From Candidatus Woesearchaeota archaeon (GTDB lineage Archaea > Nanobdellota > Nanobdellia > Woesearchaeales > DSVV01), in contig JACQSP010000123.1 of the NCBI GenBank assembly GCA_016205905.1, positions 1 to 15,764 on the forward strand: a DNA stretch of 15,764 nt, given 5' to 3'. How positions within the stretch are numbered: position 1 is the stretch's first letter; each line of letters opens with the position of its first letter. Positions 5,809-12,637 of the stretch are shown one piece after another. A model generated the notes under the pieces. It was not told the DNA's origin. It saw nothing but the letters and a program-made list of their open reading frames with translations, and ran no database searches. A program made the position numbers and the translations under genes.

Positions 5809-8151
5809 ATGCAAATAGACAAGCCGGAAATGATGTTATTATATATCCCTATAATTATATTGCTGGCGGTCTTACTTGCAATCAGTTTTGTAAAGTTTGA
5901 GAAAGAAGAAAAACGCTCAACAATTATCTACAGAATATTGCTTTTCCTGTCCAGAGCGATTATTTTTGGGTTTCTTGTTTTTGCTTTAACAAGCCCTTAT
6001 ATAATAAAGAAGGAAACAACTGCCGGAAATCCTGAAATAAATATACTTTATGATAATTCTTCATCAATGGGATTGTTTGATGCCAATACATTCGAATTAA
6101 AAAAGAAGCTTGAAAAAGAGATTCCTACAAACATAAAGATGATTGGCTCTGGCACAACATCGATGTTAGGAGATGAAATATTCAGGGAACTGCATAAAAA
6201 GAACATACTGTTAATCACAGACGGGAATAACAACGAGAAAAGTATGGATTTCAAGGATATTATTACATTTGCAAAGAAGTTTAACACAACTATTAATGCA
6301 ATAAGACTGGAAGAAGTAAACCCTGATGCCAGCATTGAAATAAAAGGGCCATATTCTTCTATTGTTGACACTGATTATGTGTTTAATGTATATTTAAGGA
6401 ATGCGAACAAACCAGTGCAGGTTCGGGTAAAGGTTGCAGGGCAGGTAGTATATTCAAAAGAAACAGACGAGCAGGAAATACAGATAAAACAAAAGTTTAC
6501 CAAAGTAGGATCATATAAAATAGAAGCTGAGATTCTGACAGAAGACAAAGATGACAAATATGACATAAATAATCATTATTATCATGTTGTTGACGTGGTG
6601 GAAAAGCCAAAAGTATTATACCTTTCAGACAAGACATCTTACATTGACAGCATACTTTACGCAAGATATAACACGCAAAAAACCTCAACATTGCCAAATG
6701 ATTTATCTCCTTATTATTCTGTTGTAATAAATGACAAGATGGATGATATCAGCTATGAGCAGGGAAAGCTATTGGAGAGTTTTACTGACGACGGAAATGG
6801 ATTGATAGTAATTGGCGGCGAGACCTCTTTCTTGACAAATTCAAACATTGACCTTCTGCTGCCTGTAAAAAAAGGATACATGGAAGAAGTTGGTGTTGAC
6901 TTTAATTTCCTCTTCTTATTGGACGGCTCAGGTTACATAAGCGAAAAAATGACAAGAGAAGAGAAGGTTACAAATGACATCCTTAATTATTTTATTTACA
7001 GAAAAGAGCCGATACATATAGCTGTCGTGATGTTCGCGCATATTGGCGATGTGATTAGTGATTGGAAACCAAAACAGCAAAAGGATGGAATAGTTAAATT
7101 AATGATAGATCATAAAGACATCAATGAAATTGGCGGAATAAAATGGTACAGGCCTGCGCAGTTGGACATTGGCCTTAAACAGGCTGATAAGATGTTTGCA
7201 GGCATGCAGGGCAATAATAATATTATTGTGATAAGCGACGGTGCAATCAGCGAAAAGATATTTACTCCAGCAGTAGAATACATAAAGTCATTAAGAAATA
7301 AAGGAATAAGAGTTCATAGCTATAACCTAAAAAATGATGAATATGATGATAGTCCTTTAAAGAAAACCAGACAGGCAATAAGCACATTTGGAAGAGGTAT
7401 GTTTATTGAATCTCCTGAAGAAGCAAATAATCTGTTTGAAAAGAATCTTATTATTTCCAATCCAACACACTGGATAACTCAAGGTTTAACTATCAGCGCA
7501 AGTTTATACAAATATAATTCTGTTGTTCCAACTGCTTCAGCAGATGTTCTTGTGACAACAGGCACAGGCATACCAATTGTTTCAGTCAACAATTATAACA
7601 AAGTTGGCGTTATTTCAACAGACGACGGCAAAGAATGGGCTCAAGATATGTATCTCCCAAAAAACATATTTTTGATTTACAGAGTAATGGATTGGGGTGT
7701 TGGTGATCCTAACAGAAAAAAGGATACTTATGTAAGAGTAATAGATGCAATCATCAACAAAGAAACAAAAGTTGAATATAAAGGCAAGACTGCTCCAACC
7801 TCTTCAGAATGCAATTTTTATGTAGTAGAAGATTATTATGAATGTATTATTGTTCCAACCTCTGTTGGTTTTGGAACGATTTTAGGCAAAGAGTTTGGAG
7901 TTAATTATGACTTGGAATACAGAGATGTCGGATTTAATGAAAATGAAATTGAGCAAATGACAAAAGAAACAGGAGGCAGCATATTCAACCCAACAGATTA
8001 TTCAAATATCATAAAAAAAGCAAAAGACAAAGCCAAAGTAGAAGTAATGACTAAACAATATATTGACTGGTATTTTGTAATTGCAGCAATGGTATTGTTC
8101 CTTATTGAGGTTTTAATCAGAAGAATAAAGGAAAAAATTAAAAATGGATGA
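5809..8151 (+). CDS. Large membrane protein with two vWA-like regions and a GATase-like middle
   Basis: A 780-residue protein. Two N-terminal TM helices (about 9-30 and 42-66) precede a first vWA-like domain with an intact MIDAS, D82-N-S84-S-S86, and an ILLITDGNN strand. A beta-rich region and a class I glutamine-amidotransferase-like fold follow (LSDKTSYIDSILYARY, then GNGLIVIGGETSF near residues 330-345) with no sign of catalytic residues. A second vWA-like region starts at D372-G-S374-G-Y376, where the third MIDAS position is Tyr, so metal binding is doubtful; IIVISDGAIS belongs to it. ETGGSIFNPTDYSNIIKKA and a final TM helix end the protein. Known relatives accompany MoxR/BatA proteins. 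The ATG at 5809 lacks a ribosome-binding site; the frame stays open back to 5773, and an ATT at 5779 has an ideal GGGGTGAT 5 nt upstream, which would add ten residues. Confidence 0.8.
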   Translation: MQIDKPEMMLLYIPIIILLAVLLAISFVKFEKEEKRSTIIYRILLFLSRAIIFGFLVFALTSPYIIKKETTAGNPEINILYDNSSSMGLFDANTFELKKKLEKEIPTNIKMIGSGTTSMLGDEIFRELHKKNILLITDGNNNEKSMDFKDIITFAKKFNTTINAIRLEEVNPDASIEIKGPYSSIVDTDYVFNVYLRNANKPVQVRVKVAGQVVYSKETDEQEIQIKQKFTKVGSYKIEAEILTEDKDDKYDINNHYYHVVDVVEKPKVLYLSDKTSYIDSILYARYNTQKTSTLPNDLSPYYSVVINDKMDDISYEQGKLLESFTDDGNGLIVIGGETSFLTNSNIDLLLPVKKGYMEEVGVDFNFLFLLDGSGYISEKMTREEKVTNDILNYFIYRKEPIHIAVVMFAHIGDVISDWKPKQQKDGIVKLMIDHKDINEIGGIKWYRPAQLDIGLKQADKMFAGMQGNNNIIVISDGAISEKIFTPAVEYIKSLRNKGIRVHSYNLKNDEYDDSPLKKTRQAISTFGRGMFIESPEEANNLFEKNLIISNPTHWITQGLTISASLYKYNSVVPTASADVLVTTGTGIPIVSVNNYNKVGVISTDDGKEWAQDMYLPKNIFLIYRVMDWGVGDPNRKKDTYVRVIDAIINKETKVEYKGKTAPTSSECNFYVVEDYYECIIVPTSVGFGTILGKEFGVNYDLEYRDVGFNENEIEQMTKETGGSIFNPTDYSNIIKKAKDKAKVEVMTKQYIDWYFVIAAMVLFLIEVLIRRIKEKIKNG

Positions 8152-8167
8152 AATAAAAAAGAAATAA

Positions 8168-8255
8168 AGTAAAAGGTAAGAAGTAGGAGGTAAGAGGTTT
8201 GCGTACACTAGCGTCACAATCGTAACCTCTTACTTCTTACCTCATACCTTTTACC
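8168..8255 (+). repeat. Hairpin element H2 (four-unit arms, RGTARRA core)
   Basis: Four 7-nt units of consensus RGTARRA at 8168-8195 face four reverse-complementary-type units at 8228-8255; 23 of 28 positions pair by hand count. The 32-nt loop begins with GGTT and ends with AACC and is unrelated to the H1/H4 loop. The element fills most of the 137-nt spacer between the large vWA gene and the coiled-coil gene. Confidence 0.85.
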
Positions 8256-8288
8256 ACCATATAATACATTAAATGAAGGATGATAAAA

Positions 8289-8840
8289 ATGGCAATACTC
8301 AAACAAGATATAAACTTTAACCTTATCTTTTTGATAGGGGTAACTATTGCAGCTACTGTTTTGTTAACTCTTTATTTTGTATATTCTTTGTCAAATGTTA
8401 ATGTTGATTACAATACAATGGAAAAGGATTTGAAAACAACAAAAGCCAATTTAACCCAAACTGCAAAAAACCTAAACCAATGCACACAGCAGCAATTAAA
8501 TATTAGCCTTGAACTAAATGAAAGCAAAAAAATAGAAGAAAAGTCTAGAGAAGAGTATAACAAGATATATGAAGACACTGAAATAGAACTGACAAAAACA
8601 CAGACAGGACTGAAAGAAACTAAAAATCAGTTGGATAAAACAATTACTGAATTGAAGGATACAGCCAATGAATTAGGCACAAAAAAAGCAGAATTAAGCA
8701 AAGCAGAGAAGGATATTGCATCCATGGAAAAAGAAATCAATAATTTAGAGGAAAAAAAGCAGGAGCTTGAAAACCTTAAGGATGATATGCAAAACTGCAA
8801 AACAAATAATAATTTGGACTGTTATAAAGGATTAACGTAA
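8289..8840 (+). CDS. Membrane-anchored coiled-coil protein, function unknown
   Basis: A 183-residue protein with one N-terminal TM helix (about residues 10-34, LIFLIGVTIAATVLLTLYFV core) and a long, highly charged coiled coil from about residue 42 to 165, rich in Lys, Glu, Gln and Leu at heptad spacing. Three Cys occur: one in NQCTQQQ and two near the C-terminus (NCKTNN and DCYKG), which could form disulfides if the rod is outside. I chose the ATG at 8289 because GGATGAT (8278-8284) lies 4 nt upstream; an in-frame ATG at 8280 would add three residues but lacks such a site. It lies between hairpins H2 and H3 inside the vWA/MoxR cluster, so a scaffold or spacer role in that membrane system is possible but inferred. 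Confidence 0.75.
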   Translation: MAILKQDINFNLIFLIGVTIAATVLLTLYFVYSLSNVNVDYNTMEKDLKTTKANLTQTAKNLNQCTQQQLNISLELNESKKIEEKSREEYNKIYEDTEIELTKTQTGLKETKNQLDKTITELKDTANELGTKKAELSKAEKDIASMEKEINNLEEKKQELENLKDDMQNCKTNNNLDCYKGLT

Positions 8841-8844
8841 ACGA

Positions 8845-8996
8845 GGGTCTAGGTGTAGGGACTAGGGGATAGGAACGAACGAAGTTGTCAGTGGTCAGGT
8901 GTCAGTTGTCAGAAGTGGATACCTCTGACCACTGACAACTGAAACCTGACAACTTTCGTTGCTGGCCCCTAAGCCCCAGTCACTAACCACTAATCC
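8845..8996 (+). repeat. Hairpin element H3 (nested; GTTGTCA-type inner and GG-CTAG-type outer arms)
   Basis: The inner hairpin has four units resembling GTTGTCA at 8884-8911 and four complementary-type units at 8926-8953, with 23 of 28 positions pairing. The outer arms have a different 7-nt unit: about four of GG(N)3TAG type at 8845-8872 and five of the CTAAYCC type at 8962-8996, joined to the inner core by CGAACGAAG (8876-8884) and its near complement CTTTCGTTG (8953-8961). The whole 164-nt spacer is this element; the next start codon is only 9 nt beyond its end. Confidence 0.85.
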
Positions 8997-9004
8997 ACAA
9001 CAAA

Positions 9005-9742
9005 ATGGCAGAATTCAGAACAGCACTAAACGAAGTATATGCAACGCAGAACAAGGTAATCCTGTTCATGACGTTTTTAAGAGCTTTAATAGTGTTCCTT
9101 CTATCTTTTATTATTTTAAGTTTGTTTAATTTCTTTCAATGGGGACTGGCAATAGCAATTGCAATGATTTACTTTGCTGTAAAACTGCATAAAGAGATTG
9201 ATTCTAAAAACCTGACAGAAATTGAGCGGAGAAATCCGTTTTTAGCTGAAAAATTAAGAACTGCAGCAGACTATGCAAATATTGTTAATTATGTTGTTTC
9301 AAGGCTTCACGCAAGTGTCTTAAATTCATTGAAAAATGTGCCAATCTCAAGTTTTATAGACCTCAAAAAAGTAACTTACCTGCTGTTTATGATTATTCTC
9401 TCATCAGGAGCAGTGCTTTTTGTTGTTTCAAATGATATAATGATATATGATTTAAGAGCAGCATTAGCATCACTTTCATTCCAAGGCAATAAAGATGTTC
9501 TGGAAGGGCTTATTCCTAACAGCCTGCTTGAAGCAGATATCAGCATAGAAGACCTTAATGATAATGCACAGGTCAATGAGATGGCAATGTCAGCAAAGAA
9601 AGAAAAGGAAAAGCGCGATTTATATCTGCCAGAGGATCTTTTTGAGCAGAGTGATAAGAGTTTCGAGGAAATGCTGCCAAAAAAGAAAAGAATATATATA
9701 AGGAAATATTTTGGAGAGATAAGAAAATACGGATTTGAATGA
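9005..9742 (+). CDS. Three-TM membrane protein of the vWA/MoxR cluster, function unknown
   Basis: A 245-residue protein. A short N-terminal amphipathic stretch (EFRTALNEVYATQNK) precedes two adjacent TM helices (about 18-60), a cytoplasm-like helical segment with NPFLAEKLRTAADYAN, a third TM helix (about 124-146) and an acidic C-terminal tail ending with LPKKKRIYIRKYFGEIRKYGFE, which turns strongly basic. I do not recognise a family. Its position directly before MoxR and after a coiled-coil membrane protein suggests it is another membrane subunit of the same system; some BatA/DUF58 loci in other organisms carry comparable uncharacterised membrane proteins. No ribosome-binding site is visible, because the hairpin H3 runs to within 9 nt of the ATG. 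A 23-codon ORF at 9747-9818 follows, probably meaningless. Confidence 0.65.
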   Translation: MAEFRTALNEVYATQNKVILFMTFLRALIVFLLSFIILSLFNFFQWGLAIAIAMIYFAVKLHKEIDSKNLTEIERRNPFLAEKLRTAADYANIVNYVVSRLHASVLNSLKNVPISSFIDLKKVTYLLFMIILSSGAVLFVVSNDIMIYDLRAALASLSFQGNKDVLEGLIPNSLLEADISIEDLNDNAQVNEMAMSAKKEKEKRDLYLPEDLFEQSDKSFEEMLPKKKRIYIRKYFGEIRKYGFE

Positions 9743-9836
9743 TGATATGAATAATAATGATGATGAATTATATAATAATGAATTGGACGAGATAATTATA
9801 AAGATAAAAGTTCGATGATAAGAAGATAGGTTTGAT

Positions 9837-10006
9837 GATAAGAAGGTATGAGGGTTTGATGGAGTTAAGGTAAAAGGAGTTAATGGTAGGAGGTAAAAGG
9901 TATGAGGTAAGAGGTACGATGATAACATCGTAGTTGTTCCCTCTTACTTCATACCTTTTACTTTTTACATTTTATTGTTTCCATCAAACCTTCTAACCAT
10001 CTTACC
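9837..10006 (+). repeat. Hairpin element H4 (nested; inner copy of H1 inside a second four-unit hairpin)
   Basis: The inner part, 9885-9969, is an 85-nt near-copy of H1 (about 77/85 identical), with four GGTARRA-type units plus a fifth on the left and four on the right (9942-9969); 23 of 28 positions pair. The outer arms are another four-unit set: 9837-9864, ending AGGGTTT GATGGAG, against 9979-10006; 22 of 28 positions pair. A partial direct repeat of the outer left arm precedes it at about 9817-9836. The 293-nt gap is filled by this element and a short AT-rich stretch (9743-9816). GAGGTAAT at 10023-10030 is the ribosome-binding site of the MoxR gene. Confidence 0.85.
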
Positions 10007-10035
10007 TTCTTACTTTAAAAAAAGAGGTAATCAAC

Positions 10036-10983
10036 ATGATAGACATTGAAAAATTAAAAGGAACATTTGACGCTGTTTTTAAGCAAACTAACAAGATTAT
10101 TGTTGGCCAAAGAGATGCAATTGAGCAGATTATTGTTGCAATGCTTTGTGACAGCAACGCGCTTTTAGAGAGTTATCCTGGTTTAGGTAAAACATTGACT
10201 GTCAAAACACTTGCTCAGGTAATGGACATGAAATTTTCCAGAATTCAAGGCACACCTGACTTAATGCCGTCTGATATCACTGGAACAGAAATTATTCAGG
10301 AAGTTGGCGGCAAAAGATTCTTCAATTTCCAGCAAGGCCCGCTATTTGCAAATATAGTGTTGACAGATGAAATTAACAGGGCTACACCTAAAACACAATC
10401 TGCTCTTTTAGAAGCAATGCAGGAGAAGCAGGTTACAGTAGGAAATAAAACTCACCAGCTTGAAAGGCCGTTCTTTATTCTCGCCACACAAAACCCAATT
10501 GAACAGGAAGGTACATACCCACTGCCAGAAGCTCAGACAGATAGATTCTTATTAAAAATAAAATTAGATTATCCTTCTTATGATGAAGAAATAGAGATAG
10601 TCAGAAGGTATACTAAGGCAGAAAGAGAGGAAGAAATAAAAAAAATTTTAGGCAAAACAAGCTTCCTTGCATTACAAAAGCTTACAAGACAGGTGCCAAT
10701 CGCTGATGATCTAGCTAATTCTGTTGTTAAAGTAATCGGAGCAACAAGAACAGACAGAAAACATATTGAATACGGCGCATCTCCAAGAGCTTCAATTGGC
10801 TTAATATTAGCTTCAAAAGCATACGCATTAATGAACGGAAGAAGCCACGTCAGCATAAAAGACATCGAAAAAATGGCATACCCTGTTTTAAGGCACAGAA
10901 TAATCTTAAATTTTGAAGCTGAAAGACAGGGGCTTAACACTGATCAGGTTATTGCTGATATCCTTAAGCAGCACATGAAGTGA
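10036..10983 (+). CDS. MoxR-family AAA+ ATPase
   Basis: A 315-residue MoxR ATPase of normal length. Walker A is YPGLGKT (K52), Walker B is LTDEINR (D111, E112) followed by ATPKTQSALLEAMQEKQVTV, and sensor 1 with the arginine-finger region is LATQNPIEQEGTYPLPEAQTDRF. The lid region contains the family's GASPRASIGL motif. MoxR proteins assemble into hexamers and work as chaperone-like motors with vWA/MIDAS partner proteins, often maturing or remodelling membrane or extracytoplasmic complexes. DUF58 and two vWA membrane proteins in the same cluster are the expected partners, and the set resembles the MoxR-proper type of locus. GAGGTAAT lies 5 nt before the ATG. All key residues appear intact. 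The target complex is unknown. Confidence 0.95.
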   Translation: MIDIEKLKGTFDAVFKQTNKIIVGQRDAIEQIIVAMLCDSNALLESYPGLGKTLTVKTLAQVMDMKFSRIQGTPDLMPSDITGTEIIQEVGGKRFFNFQQGPLFANIVLTDEINRATPKTQSALLEAMQEKQVTVGNKTHQLERPFFILATQNPIEQEGTYPLPEAQTDRFLLKIKLDYPSYDEEIEIVRRYTKAEREEEIKKILGKTSFLALQKLTRQVPIADDLANSVVKVIGATRTDRKHIEYGASPRASIGLILASKAYALMNGRSHVSIKDIEKMAYPVLRHRIILNFEAERQGLNTDQVIADILKQHMK

Positions 10984-11053
10984 AATATAAGTGATATGCT
11001 TGAAGAAATAGATATGAAAAGAGGTTATATTATTAATATGGTTGTATAAATGG

Positions 11054-11221
11054 TTTTTTTTTGCTCACAACCCGTTTGTGGGACGCAGTCCCCCGTCTCA
11101 TGAAACTGTTTGTCGTAAGTCGTTGGTCGTTTGTCGTAAACGGAAAAACAAAAAAACAGCTGACGACATACGACCTACGACTAACGACTTACTCGCTCTT
11201 GGCTTCGCCCAGGAACTAAAC
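11054..11221 (+). repeat. Hairpin element H5 (NGTCGTN core, conserved ends shared with H6)
   Basis: The core has four units of consensus NGTCGTN at 11111-11138 and four complementary-type units at 11162-11189; 23 of 28 positions pair in register. The left end (11063-11111) matches the left end of H6 (12638-12686) at about 40 of 49 positions, and contains a GGAC-GCA-GTCC mini-hairpin and CATGAAACTGTTT. The right end, TGGCTTCGCCCAGGAACTAA plus AC (11200-11221), matches H6 at 20 of 22 positions and contains a GGC-TTC-GCC mini-hairpin. Nine T residues (11054-11062) touch the left end and could cause partial termination after MoxR. It occupies most of the 267-nt MoxR-DUF58 spacer. Confidence 0.85.
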
Positions 11222-11250
11222 AAATAAAGTTATACTAAAGTTACAATAAA

Positions 11251-12105
11251 ATGATTGACACAAGCTTTTTAGACCAACTTAAGCGGTTCAGCTTAATAGT
11301 AAGAAAACGAGTTACTTCTAATTATAAAGGTGCGCGAAGGTCCATTGGCCAAGGCAGAGGCCTTCAGATAAAAGATTATAAAGATTATGTCGCTGGCGAT
11401 GATATCAGAACACTTGACTGGAAAGTCTTTGCAAGAACAAACAAGCTTTATGTCAAACAGTTTGAAGAGGACAGAACTTTGACAGTTCATCTTATCATCG
11501 ACAAAAGCTCAAGCATGAATTTTGGGAAACATGCTACTAAATATGAATATGGCGCGATGCTTGGCACAGGGTTTGCATATCTTGCATTGAGGGAAAATGA
11601 TAAGTTTGAGTTTACAACTTTTTCAAATGATATTGATACAATACGGCCAAGACGAGGAATGTCGCAGCTTGCCTCAATTGTTGACAAGTTAAATCATTTA
11701 GATATTAAAGGATTTTCCAAGTTCGAAGAAAGCATGCAGAAATACAGGAAACAATTGCACGGCAGATGCCTTGTTGTGGTTTTGAGTGATTTTCTGTTTA
11801 ATTTAGACGAGTTAAGGGAAGGATTAATGAGGCTTGGCAAACATGAGATTAAAGTTGTCCAAGTTCTTGACAGGGAAGAAAAGGAATTAAACATGTACGG
11901 CGACGTGAAATTATTTGATTCAGAGTCAAATGTAATGCTAAGAACTTTTATCAGCAGGAGATTAAGGCAGAAATACCTTCAGAAATTAAATGACCATTCT
12001 TCTCAACTGCATGATACCTGCGTAAAACTCGGCATTGGCTTTTATCAGGTAACAACAGACGACAAGATATTTGACAGTTTCTTTAATGTGCTGAAGCATG
12101 CGTAG
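11251..12105 (+). CDS. DUF58 protein (vWA-like MoxR partner)
   Basis: A 284-residue DUF58 protein. It has the characteristic core of the family, in order: GARRSIGQGRGLQ, KDYVAGDDIRTLDWKVFAR and KLYVKQFEEDR, then a vWA-type strand LIIDKSSSMNF with an intact MIDAS (D84-K-S86-S-S88), and later VVVLSDFLFNLDELREGLMRL. DUF58 proteins are the usual cytoplasmic vWA-fold partners encoded next to MoxR and are thought to bridge the ATPase and its membrane targets. The ATG at 11251 has no evident ribosome-binding site, and hairpin H5 ends only 29 nt upstream, so its expression may depend on the upstream transcript. It is the last gene of the cluster on this strand and ends with TAG, followed shortly by TAA. 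Confidence 0.95.
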   Translation: MIDTSFLDQLKRFSLIVRKRVTSNYKGARRSIGQGRGLQIKDYKDYVAGDDIRTLDWKVFARTNKLYVKQFEEDRTLTVHLIIDKSSSMNFGKHATKYEYGAMLGTGFAYLALRENDKFEFTTFSNDIDTIRPRRGMSQLASIVDKLNHLDIKGFSKFEESMQKYRKQLHGRCLVVVLSDFLFNLDELREGLMRLGKHEIKVVQVLDREEKELNMYGDVKLFDSESNVMLRTFISRRLRQKYLQKLNDHSSQLHDTCVKLGIGFYQVTTDDKIFDSFFNVLKHA

Positions 12106-12126
12106 AACTTTTGGTAATATCAACTA

Positions 12127-12154
12127 TTTTTTTACGAAAAAGTATTACTTTTTT
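12127..12154. terminator. T-rich terminator region at the end of the MoxR cluster
   Basis: Two T-runs (12127-12133 and 12149-12154) lie directly after the DUF58 stop codon and before the end of the convergent minus-strand gene. They fit archaeal termination of the plus-strand operon. No matching T-run for the minus strand was seen. Confidence 0.45.
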
Positions 12155-12168
12155 CCTGCTTTTAATAA

Positions 12169-12504
12169 TTATCCATAAACCAACGTCCCGACCACAATCA
12201 AAACTTCAAAAATAATCCATAAAGAATATGCTATAATAATCGGCTTTTCTTTATGTACAATGCCATATATAAGCCAGACAATGGCAGCGATAAGATAAGA
12301 CGCCCAAGATATGACAGAAACACCAGCAGCATTCTTTTCAACCCAAATCTTTGTAAGCTGTGGTATGGTCATTAATGGAGCGCCAATCCCGACGACATAA
12401 ATCACTTTATCAATCAGCCTTTTCCATTTATTTGGATGCGGGTATGGCTCATGCTTTAAATGAATCCTTTTTCGCATGTGAAAATGATGATAGCCATTGA
12501 GCAT
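12169..12504 (-). CDS. SemiSWEET-like (PQ-loop) small transporter
   Basis: A 111-residue protein with three TM helices (about 33-55, 58-81 and 86-109) typical of a SemiSWEET half-transporter, which dimerises to move sugars across the membrane. The PQ motif lies at the end of the first helix (TIPQLTKIW), followed by the connecting KNAAGVSVISW and a second helix ending WLIYGIVH. In the third helix, the position where SWEET/SemiSWEET proteins usually carry a substrate-contacting Asn appears to be Tyr (IIIAYSLWI), so its substrate could differ. The N-terminus is His-rich (seven His in 23 residues). AGAGGAC about 6 nt upstream supports the ATG at 12504; an internal Met at residue 10 is less well placed. 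It is convergent with DUF58 and divergent from the U32 gene. Confidence 0.8.
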   Translation of the reverse strand: MLNGYHHFHMRKRIHLKHEPYPHPNKWKRLIDKVIYVVGIGAPLMTIPQLTKIWVEKNAAGVSVISWASYLIAAIVWLIYGIVHKEKPIIIAYSLWIIFEVLIVVGTLVYG

Positions 12505-12530
12505 TGGGTTGTCCTCTTTTCTTCGTAAGA

Positions 12531-12544
12531 TATTATATTAACTT
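12531..12544 (-). promoter_or_regulatory. Possible TATA box of the SemiSWEET-like gene
   Basis: On the minus strand AAGTTAATATAATA lies about 33 nt before the ATG, close to the expected promoter distance. The match to the archaeal TATA box is moderate, and neighbouring A/T-rich sequence offers alternatives. Confidence 0.3.
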
Positions 12545-12637
12545 ATTTAATAATAGTGATTGTTTAAATAATTATTGGAATCTATTTAGCTGAGTTTATG
12601 TTTCTTAATATTTTTTTCGCTCTCAATCCTATTTACC

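Noticed and set aside
9747..9818. 23-codon ORF after the three-TM gene
   Set aside because: Asn/Asp/Ile-rich low-complexity sequence without a ribosome-binding site; AT-rich spacer is the simpler reading.
8845..10006. Tandem 7-nt units as part of a CRISPR array
   Set aside because: Units are far too short, there are no unique spacers between them, the arms are inverted, and no cas genes are present.
11042..11227. 61-codon plus-strand ORF through H5
   Set aside because: It runs straight through the H5 hairpin arms, has no family motif and an unnatural composition; it is an accident of the repeat.
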